Of a stretch of DNA of 64,000 nucleotides, positions 57,939-64,000 are shown in pieces; positions within the stretch are counted from its first letter, which is position 1; each line of letters begins with the position of its first letter. The stretch is from Xanthomonas arboricola pv. juglandis. Its GTDB lineage: Bacteria; Pseudomonadota; Gammaproteobacteria; Xanthomonadales; Xanthomonadaceae. The DNA lies in contig NZ_JZEF01000001.1 of assembly GCF_001013475.1 (NCBI RefSeq), forward strand, positions 1 to 64,000. Reading direction: 5' to 3'. The notes below the pieces were generated by a model that searched no databases, was not told the DNA's origin, and worked only from the letters and a program-made list of their open reading frames with translations. Both the position numbers and the translations under genes were made by a program.

Positions 57939-60236
57939 TCAGTCCGCCATCACCTTGTCCGGCGTCATCGGGGTGCTGCGGATGCGCTTGCCGGTGGCAT
58001 GGAAGATCGCATTGCAGATCGCCGCCGAAACACCGACCAGGCCGATTTCGCCCACGCCTTTTGCGCCCAGGCTGCTGACGATGCGGTCGTCCTCGTCGGC
58101 GAAGATCACATCGATGTCGTGGATGTCGGCATTGGCCGAGACGTGATACATCGCAAAATCGTGATTCATGAAACGGCCGAAGCGGTGATCGGACTGGGTG
58201 TGTTCGTGCAGCGCCTGGCCGATGCCCCAGACCACGCCGCCGACGATCTGGCTGCGCGCGGTGATCGGGTTGAGGATGCGCCCGGCTGCAACCGCGCTGA
58301 CCACGCGGGTGACCCGCACCGTGCCCAGCTCGTCGTCAACCCGCACTTCCACGAACACCGCGCCATGGGTGGCACGGGTGTACTTGCGTTGCTTGAGTAC
58401 ATTGGGCAGCAGCAGGAACTTGTCCTCGATCAGTTCCAGCTGCGCGGCGCGCAACAGTTCGGTCAGGGCAATGGTGGTACCGGCATCGGCGCGCAAGGCC
58501 AGCGTGCCATCGGCAAACACCACCTCGTCCAGCTTGGCCTTGGTAAAGCGCGAATTCGGCAATGCCTGCGCCAGGCGCAGCAGCCGCGCGCGCAGCTTCG
58601 CGCACGCGCCATCCACCGCCGAGCCCACCGTGGTCACATGCGACGAACCGCCTTCGATCGGCGCGACCGGCAGGGTCGAATCGCCGAGCTGGAAGGTGAC
58701 CTGTTCCAGCGGCAGGCCCAGTGCTTCGGCCGCGATCATCGCCATCACCGTATAGGTGCCGGTGCCGATATCGCTGGCTGCGCTGCTCACCACCAGCCGG
58801 CCGTCGGCGTGCAGCACGGCATGCGCGCGTGCAAACATCTGCATCGCATCCCATTGCCCGGTGGCCATGCCCCAGCCGACCCATTCGTTGCCTTCCTTGC
58901 GCGCGCGCGGCTGCAGCGGACGCTGCGCCCAGCCAAAGCGTTCGGCACCTTGCTGGTAGCACGCGCGCAGCGCCTTGGTGGAGTAGGGCTTGTCGTCGGC
59001 CGGGTTGACCTCGGCATAGTTCTTCAGGCGCAGCGCCAGCGGATCCATGCCCAGCTCATAGGACAGCTCGTCCATCGCCACTTCCAGCGCATGCATGCCA
59101 TGTGCGGCACCGGGTGCGCGCATGTCCATCGGGCTGAACTGGTCCAGGCTCACCAGGTTGTAGCCCAGATGCACGTTGTCGCAGGCATACAGCTGCCCGC
59201 TCCAGTTGACCACCACCTCGACGTAATCCTCGATGCGCGAGGTTTCGGCGATGGCCTCGTGCCAGATCGCGCGCAAGCTGCCGTCGCGGTCGGCGCCGAG
59301 CTTGAGCCGTTGCAATGTTTCCGGGCGATGGCCGAAGGTGAACATCTGTTGCCGCGTCAGCACCACGCGCACCGAGCGGTCCAGCAGGATCGAGGCCATC
59401 ACCGCCAGCGGCAACTGATACTGCGGGCGCAGCCCGGAGCCGAAGGCGCCACCCACGTACGGATTGCGCACGGTGACCTTGCGCTTGCTCAGGCCGAACA
59501 CATGCGAGACGTACCAACGGCTGTTCTGCGAGCCCTGGGTCTTGTCGTAGATGGTGAAGTGGCCATCGGCGTCGCGGATCACCGTGGAGGCGAACAACTC
59601 CATCGGATTGTGGTGCTCCACGCCGCTGTAGTAGTCGGCCTGCACCTGGACAGCGGCATTGGCAAAGGCGGTATCCGGCTCGCCCTTGTCCTTGGGCGGC
59701 GGCGAGAAACCGGCCTTCATGGCCTTGGGTTTGTGCGCACGGTCCAGGTTGGTCATCAGGTTGGTGTCGTGCGGGTCCTGCAGCAGTTCCACCTCCACCA
59801 AGTGCGCCGCATGGCGCGCCGCTTCGAAGGTGTCGGCCACCACCAGGGCGATCGGCTGGCCGCTGTACAGGATCTTGTTGTCGTACAGGGGCCGGAACGG
59901 CGAGCCGGCAGGTGCGGTCATGTCCTTGTAGAACACGTCCATGCCGCGCATATGCGGGCGGTTTTCATGGGTGACGATCTCCAGCACGCCGGGCACCGCA
60001 CGCGCGGCAGCGAGATGGAAGGCGACGATCTCGCCCTTGGCGATGCTGCTGTTGACCACCACGCCGTAGGCCAGATCCGCGACCGGCCATTCGGCGGCAT
60101 AACGCGCCTGGCCGGTGACCTTGGCGCGCCCGTCGATGCGGGTGACGCCGGTGCCGGTGGGGCGATAGCCGGTGCCGCTGTCGGCAACCGGCGGGCTCAG
60201 GTCGTTGTTGGATATATCGGTGCTGCGTGCGTTCAT
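57939..60236 (-). CDS. paoC: molybdopterin-binding subunit of aldehyde oxidoreductase
   Basis: A 765-residue large subunit of the xanthine oxidase family. The substrate channel and Moco residues are recognised in G-G-A-F-G-S-G-L-R-P-Q-Y, R-A-P-G-A-A-H-G-M and the final G-A-K-G-V-G-E-I-G with the catalytic Glu. It oxidises aldehydes (aromatic and others) to acids. The gene overlaps paoB by 4 bp, so the operon is paoA-paoB-paoC. No PaoD-type Moco chaperone is in the window. Confidence 0.9.
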   Translation of the reverse strand: MNARSTDISNNDLSPPVADSGTGYRPTGTGVTRIDGRAKVTGQARYAAEWPVADLAYGVVVNSSIAKGEIVAFHLAAARAVPGVLEIVTHENRPHMRGMDVFYKDMTAPAGSPFRPLYDNKILYSGQPIALVVADTFEAARHAAHLVEVELLQDPHDTNLMTNLDRAHKPKAMKAGFSPPPKDKGEPDTAFANAAVQVQADYYSGVEHHNPMELFASTVIRDADGHFTIYDKTQGSQNSRWYVSHVFGLSKRKVTVRNPYVGGAFGSGLRPQYQLPLAVMASILLDRSVRVVLTRQQMFTFGHRPETLQRLKLGADRDGSLRAIWHEAIAETSRIEDYVEVVVNWSGQLYACDNVHLGYNLVSLDQFSPMDMRAPGAAHGMHALEVAMDELSYELGMDPLALRLKNYAEVNPADDKPYSTKALRACYQQGAERFGWAQRPLQPRARKEGNEWVGWGMATGQWDAMQMFARAHAVLHADGRLVVSSAASDIGTGTYTVMAMIAAEALGLPLEQVTFQLGDSTLPVAPIEGGSSHVTTVGSAVDGACAKLRARLLRLAQALPNSRFTKAKLDEVVFADGTLALRADAGTTIALTELLRAAQLELIEDKFLLLPNVLKQRKYTRATHGAVFVEVRVDDELGTVRVTRVVSAVAAGRILNPITARSQIVGGVVWGIGQALHEHTQSDHRFGRFMNHDFAMYHVSANADIHDIDVIFADEDDRIVSSLGAKGVGEIGLVGVSAAICNAIFHATGKRIRSTPMTPDKVMAD

Positions 60237-61297
60237 GGCGCTTCCTCCAGCGCGCTGGTTCGCCCGCGGTTGTCGATGGTGCCCGCGCGGGCAACGTCCA
60301 GGGCACGCACGATCGCGCGGCGTGCCAGCGGCAGCTTGAAGGCGTTGTTGCCTTGCGGTTGCGCACCCTGCAGCAAGGCATCGGCCAGGTTGCCGAAGCT
60401 CTCGGTCGTGGCAGCTTTGCCCACCAGCTGCGCTTCGGCGTCGGGATTGCGCCAGGGCTTGTGCGCCACGCCGCCCAGGGCCACGCGCACCTCGCCGATG
60501 CTGCCGTCCTCGGCCAGGTCCAGCGCCGCCGCCACCGATACCAGCGCGAAGGCATACGACAGGCGCTCGCGGATTTTCAGGTAGGCGCTGTGCGCGACGA
60601 AGCGCTGTGCATCGGGCAGGTCGATATGCACGATCAGCTCGTCCCGGGCCAGGGTGCTGTCCAGCTCCGGGTGCTCGCCGGGCAGGCGGTGGAACTGCGC
60701 GAACGGGATGTCGCGCTCGCCATTGGGGCCTCGCACGTGTACCACCGCGTCCAGCGCAGCCAGCGCGACGCACATGTCCGACGGGTGCGTGGCAATGCAC
60801 TGCGCGCTGGCACCGAGGATGGCGTTGTAGGTGGTGAGCCCGCCGATCGCCGAGCAACCGGTCCCGGGCGCGCGCTTGTTGCATGGGGTGGCATGGTCGT
60901 AGAAATACAGGCAGCGCGTGCGTTGCAGCAGGTTGCCGCCGTTGCTGGCCATGTTGCGGATCTGCGGCGAGGCGCCGGCCAGGATCGCCGCGCTCAACAA
61001 GGGGTAACGCGTCTCCACGTCCGGGTGATAGGCAGTGTCGGCATTGCGTGCGAGCGCACCCAGGCGCAGGCCGCCTTCGGGGAGCGCACTGATGCTGTCC
61101 AGCGGCAGGCGATTGATATCGACCAGGCTGCCCGGCCGCATCAATTGCAGCTTCATCAGGTCGGTGAGATTGGTACCGCCGGCGATCAGGCGCACCGGGG
61201 CTTCGGCGGGCACCGGGTGCGGGTCGCTGCCGCGCACAGACAGTGCAGTCAGCGCCGCATCGACGCTGTCCGCGCGCGTATAGGTGAGCGGGATCAT
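60233..61297 (-). CDS. paoB: FAD-binding subunit of aldehyde oxidoreductase
   Basis: A 354-residue FAD subunit: I-A-G-G-T-N-L-T-D-L-M-K near residue 39 and the second flavin motif G-A-S-P-Q-I-R-N-M-A-S-N-G-G-N. The cluster R-T-R-C-L-Y-F-Y...P-C-N-K-R-A-P-G-T-G-C-S-A supplies extra cysteines as in E. coli PaoB, which has an additional 4Fe-4S cluster not found in most xanthine oxidase FAD subunits. The ATG is within the end of paoA (4-bp overlap). It relays electrons from PaoC to its acceptor. Confidence 0.9.
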   Translation of the reverse strand: MIPLTYTRADSVDAALTALSVRGSDPHPVPAEAPVRLIAGGTNLTDLMKLQLMRPGSLVDINRLPLDSISALPEGGLRLGALARNADTAYHPDVETRYPLLSAAILAGASPQIRNMASNGGNLLQRTRCLYFYDHATPCNKRAPGTGCSAIGGLTTYNAILGASAQCIATHPSDMCVALAALDAVVHVRGPNGERDIPFAQFHRLPGEHPELDSTLARDELIVHIDLPDAQRFVAHSAYLKIRERLSYAFALVSVAAALDLAEDGSIGEVRVALGGVAHKPWRNPDAEAQLVGKAATTESFGNLADALLQGAQPQGNNAFKLPLARRAIVRALDVARAGTIDNRGRTSALEEAP

Positions 61298-61869
61298 GCC
61301 GGCACCGTCCCTGGCGTCCACGGTGTGGCGGCACTCTCGCTGCTGTCGCTGGGTTTGCCCATGACCTGCATCACCGCATCGGTGATCTGCGGGTAGGCAC
61401 CGCAGCGGCACAGATTGCCGCTCATCAACTCGCGCACCTGGTCGCGGTCGCGCGCCTTGCCTTCATTGATCAGGCCCACTGCCGAGCACAACTGCCCGGG
61501 CGTGCAATAGCCGCACTGGAAGGCATCGTTCTCGATGAAGGCACGCTGCAGCGGATGCAGCTGTTCGCCCTCGGCCAGGCCTTCGACGGTGGTGATCTCG
61601 GCGCCGTCCTGCATGACCGCAAGCGTCAGGCAGCTGTTGATGCGGCGCCCATCGACCAGCACCGTGCAGGCGCCGCACTGGCCGTGGTCGCAGCCTTTCT
61701 TGGTGCCGGTGAGGTCGAGCCGGTCGCGCAGTAGATCGAGCAGGCTGACCCAGGCTTCGAGCTGCAATTGGTAAGGCTGGCCATTGATGCGCAGGTTGAC
61801 CGGGTAGGTCGGCGCAGCAGTGGCGGTGGCCGGCGCCAGATGCGTGGCAGTGGCGGGTGTGGCATTCAT
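61294..61869 (-). CDS. paoA: 2Fe-2S subunit of aldehyde oxidoreductase, without Tat signal
   Basis: A 191-residue iron-sulfur subunit. The first 2Fe-2S site is G-C-D-H-G-Q-C-G-A-C (plant-type); the second is C-G-Y-C-T-P-G-Q with N-L-C-R-C-G. In E. coli the PaoA subunit has a twin-arginine leader that exports the whole complex. Here the N-terminus is only M-N-A-T-P-A-T-A-T-H with Ala/Thr/Pro and no R-R motif, and no in-frame start upstream restores one. The enzyme is probably cytoplasmic. Confidence 0.9.
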   Translation of the reverse strand: MNATPATATHLAPATATAAPTYPVNLRINGQPYQLQLEAWVSLLDLLRDRLDLTGTKKGCDHGQCGACTVLVDGRRINSCLTLAVMQDGAEITTVEGLAEGEQLHPLQRAFIENDAFQCGYCTPGQLCSAVGLINEGKARDRDQVRELMSGNLCRCGAYPQITDAVMQVMGKPSDSSESAATPWTPGTVPA

Positions 61870-62117
61870 GCGAACCCCGTGGCGATGGCTGAGAGGAGGA
61901 CCCTCACCTTGATGCCTGCGTGGTCAAGGTGTGGTGTAGGTGAGTGAGGTCTCTTTCACGCGTGCGTGAAGCCTGAGCGTGGTCATGCGCGGAACATGGC
62001 GGCGTTGCTGCGCATGACATCGCTTGATCGCAGGCCGGTGCCATCGTCGGTGCGTCATCGCGGTGTCACCTGCAGTGGCCAGGCTAGCCGGCCCAGCGCA
62101 CAGGGGAACGCGCCCGC

Positions 62118-62642
62118 ATGAAAGCCAACGCCACCCGCGCCTGGACGCAGGTGTTCACCCAGCACGGATCGGTGCTGCGTGGCTTTTTCGTGCGTCGCGG
62201 CGCCAACGAGGATGCCGAAGACCTGGTGCAGGAAACCTATCTGCGGCTGTTGCGTGCGCATCAGGATCAGGGCGAGGCGATCGCCAATCCCGAGGCGTAT
62301 CTGTATACGGTGGCGCTGAACCTGGCGCGCGAGCAGGCCGCGCGACGCAAGCAGGCGCCACTGCGCATCGACGAGATGGAACAGTTTTCGCAGCTGCTGG
62401 CCGCAGGCGACGACGTGGAAGACGCCGCGCACCGGCAGCAGCGCCAGCAACGCCTGCAGGCCCTGCTGGCCACGTTGCCGGAGCGCACCTGCGCGGTATT
62501 GGTGATGCAGTACCGCGACGGACTCAGTTACAAGCAGATCGCCGAGCGCATGGGGGTGTCTGCGCATATGGTCAAGAAGCATGTGGTGCGTGGCTTGTCG
62601 GCCTGCAGACGGGCGGTTGCCGATAGCGGGGACAGCTGGTGA
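62118..62642 (+). CDS. ECF sigma factor (FecI-like)
   Basis: A 174-residue ECF sigma factor. Region 2 has E-D-A-E-D-L-V-Q-E-T-Y-L-R-L-L-R; region 4 has Y-R-D-G-L-S-Y-K-Q-I-A-E-R-M-G-V-S. It pairs with the FecR-like gene that overlaps its end (GTGA). This is the FecI/FecR kind of surface signalling, where a TonB receptor signals through the anti-sigma factor; the receptor gene is expected just beyond the window. Confidence 0.88.
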   Translation: MKANATRAWTQVFTQHGSVLRGFFVRRGANEDAEDLVQETYLRLLRAHQDQGEAIANPEAYLYTVALNLAREQAARRKQAPLRIDEMEQFSQLLAAGDDVEDAAHRQQRQQRLQALLATLPERTCAVLVMQYRDGLSYKQIAERMGVSAHMVKKHVVRGLSACRRAVADSGDSW

Positions 62643-63730
62643 GCAAGCCGGTGTTACCGAGCCGCAGCGTTGTCGGTGAAGCCGCGCACTGGCATGCGCT
62701 GCAACGCATGCAGGCGCTGGATGCGACGCAACAGGCCGGCTTTCTGCAATGGCTGACCGCATCGCCGCGGCATGTGCGCGAATACATGGCGGTGCTGCGT
62801 GTGGCCGGCGATCTGGGCGATGCCATGCGCGACATGGACCTGGACGTGGATGCCCTGCTTGCTGCCGACCGGTGCAAGAGTGGCGATGCCGCGCCGCCCA
62901 ACGTGATTGCGCTGCCGCTGCGGTCACGAGGGCAGCAAGCACAGCAATCAACTGCCCGGCCGCGCCGCAGCGAAGGCCAACCCAACGCACGCATGCGCAG
63001 CTGGCGCACGGGCCTGGCCGCGGCGCTCTGCGGCGTGGCGATCCTGACCGGCTGGGCCTGGCCACGCACGCAGACCTACGCCACTGCGCACGGCGAGCAG
63101 CGCAGCGTGCAGTTGGCCGACCGCAGCGTGGTGCATTTGAATGGGCAAAGCAGCCTGTGTGCCACCATGACGCCGTGGAGCCGCCACCTGCAGCTGCTGC
63201 GTGGCCAGGCCAGCTTCGTGGTCGCAGCGGACCGGCGCCCGTTGCAGGTGCATGCAGGCCATCTGCGTGTCGAGGATATCGGCACCACCTTCGATATCGC
63301 CCTGTATCAACACCAGGCACGCATCGAGGTCGCAGTAGGGCGTGTCCATGTCTGGCGCGACGCGCGCGATGGGCAGCCAATGCTTGCCAACCTGGGGGCA
63401 GGGCAGAGCGCACGGATCGATGCAGCCACCGGCAAGATCGAACTGGCCAGCGAAGAGGTGGCCGCCATGCATGCCTGGCGGCAGCGGCGCATCGTGTTCC
63501 GCGACGCGCCGCTGGCCACGGTGGCCGAAGACTTCAATCGTCTCAACCGCACGCGTTTGTCGATCGACGATGCTGCCGCCGGTGCGCTGCGGCTCACCGG
63601 CAATCTGCGCGGTGACGATCTCGCCGCGCTGCGTGCCTTCCTGGATGGCCAGCCGAACCTGCGCATGGTCAGCGCGCCGGGGATGCTGCGCGTGAGCAGC
63701 CGGCCTGCGCAGGGAACGGCGACACGATAG
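62639..63730 (+). CDS. FecR-like anti-sigma factor
   Basis: A 363-residue protein. The N-terminal ~110 residues (with A-L-Q-R-M-Q...F-L-Q-W-L) bind the sigma factor. One transmembrane helix lies at about 124-140 (G-L-A-A-A-L-C-G-V-A-I-L-T-G-W). The periplasmic FecR domain begins near S-V-Q-L-A-D-R-S-V-V-H-L-N and ends with a STN-binding-like segment (R-I-V-F-R-D-A-P-L-A). It transmits a TonB-receptor signal to the cytoplasmic sigma factor. The GTG start overlaps the upstream stop. Full length. Confidence 0.88.
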   Translation: MSKPVLPSRSVVGEAAHWHALQRMQALDATQQAGFLQWLTASPRHVREYMAVLRVAGDLGDAMRDMDLDVDALLAADRCKSGDAAPPNVIALPLRSRGQQAQQSTARPRRSEGQPNARMRSWRTGLAAALCGVAILTGWAWPRTQTYATAHGEQRSVQLADRSVVHLNGQSSLCATMTPWSRHLQLLRGQASFVVAADRRPLQVHAGHLRVEDIGTTFDIALYQHQARIEVAVGRVHVWRDARDGQPMLANLGAGQSARIDAATGKIELASEEVAAMHAWRQRRIVFRDAPLATVAEDFNRLNRTRLSIDDAAAGALRLTGNLRGDDLAALRAFLDGQPNLRMVSAPGMLRVSSRPAQGTATR

Positions 63731-64000
63731 CCACGGCGCTGCACGACGTCGTGATGCGTGCAGTGCGTGCGCATGCCGCATCACGCGCGTAGCGCACATG
63801 CATTGATCCTGCGCGCAGTGAATGAGGTTGCCGATGCCATTGCGCCGGGTGCGTATCGATGGCCGTCTGCGGCTGCGTCCACGCACATGCAAGACCTCAC
63901 GTCCTCGCGTGCACGTAAGGCGTAGCGCGATGCAGATGCAGTGCGTCGCGCCCGCACCGTTCGGTGCCTGCGCAGATGTCACAGAAAATTCATCAAAAAA
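63731..64000. other. window end, no gene seen
   Basis: 270 bp after the FecR-like gene; no start of the expected TonB receptor is inside the window. Confidence 0.5.

Noticed and set aside
57732..60584. A long plus-strand open frame of ~950 codons
   Set aside because: It is antisense to the paoC/paoB genes, is rich in His/Arg/Gln as shadow frames are, and has no recognisable domain.

Overview
The window reads as chromosomal DNA of a plant-pathogenic Xanthomonas. It carries the type III effector genes xopQ and xopG, HrpX-type PIP boxes, two effectors with the C-terminal XVIPCD domain used by the Xanthomonas antibacterial type IV secretion system, and a TonB-receptor/polysaccharide-lyase locus of the kind common in this genus. 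Most of it is GC-rich; about 19.2-21.7 kb is visibly AT-richer and looks acquired.

Accessory half (1-25.6 kb). The window opens with a ParE-like toxin, then two immunity-lipoprotein/XVIPCD-effector pairs (502-2716 on minus, 4359-6973 on plus) that flank a deletion scar joining an SDR gene remnant to a TetR gene. From 7.1 to 18.4 kb lies a co-directional defence island. It holds an HTH/AbiEii-type nucleotidyltransferase pair behind a perfect 26-bp palindrome, a YlcI/YnfO-ParE type pair, an Mrr-like endonuclease and a type I restriction-modification operon. The operon order is hsdM, HepT (HEPN toxin), MntA-HsdS fusion, abortive-infection protein, membrane protein, hsdR. In the fusion, the antitoxin nucleotidyltransferase is translated in one frame with the DNA-specificity subunit. 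A C4-like antisense RNA with two complementary segments precedes two small phage/plasmid-type genes. Then follow xopG, a secreted papain-like protease, an IS5-family remnant and xopQ. Last are two tandem paralogous proteins of unknown function; the first has a perfect PIP box and the second a one-mismatch PIP box, so they are candidate type III effectors.

Core-like middle (25.6-45.9 kb). This part has a TetR regulator, a histidine phosphatase overlapping an NAD(P)H-hydrate dehydratase, GH30, an SDR, DUF429, GH92, AlkB, a cNMP-domain/thioredoxin-reductase-like fusion, an EAL protein, an HD hydrolase, a UvrA paralogue flanked by three copies of a MITE-like element, GH3 and a DUF421 protein. The three glycosidases are exported, consistent with host glycan turnover.

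Alginate locus (46-57.7 kb). A minus-strand operon encodes a PL6 lyase, a PL17 lyase, an MFS transporter, an SDR (probable DEH reductase) and an SGNH esterase. It diverges from a TonB-dependent receptor and a FadR-type GntR regulator. Together they would take up, depolymerise and reduce alginate; the esterase suggests O-acetylated (bacterial) alginate.

End (57.9-64 kb). A paoABC-type molybdenum aldehyde oxidoreductase operon and a FecI-like sigma/FecR-like anti-sigma pair close the window. No tRNA, rRNA or CRISPR array was seen.
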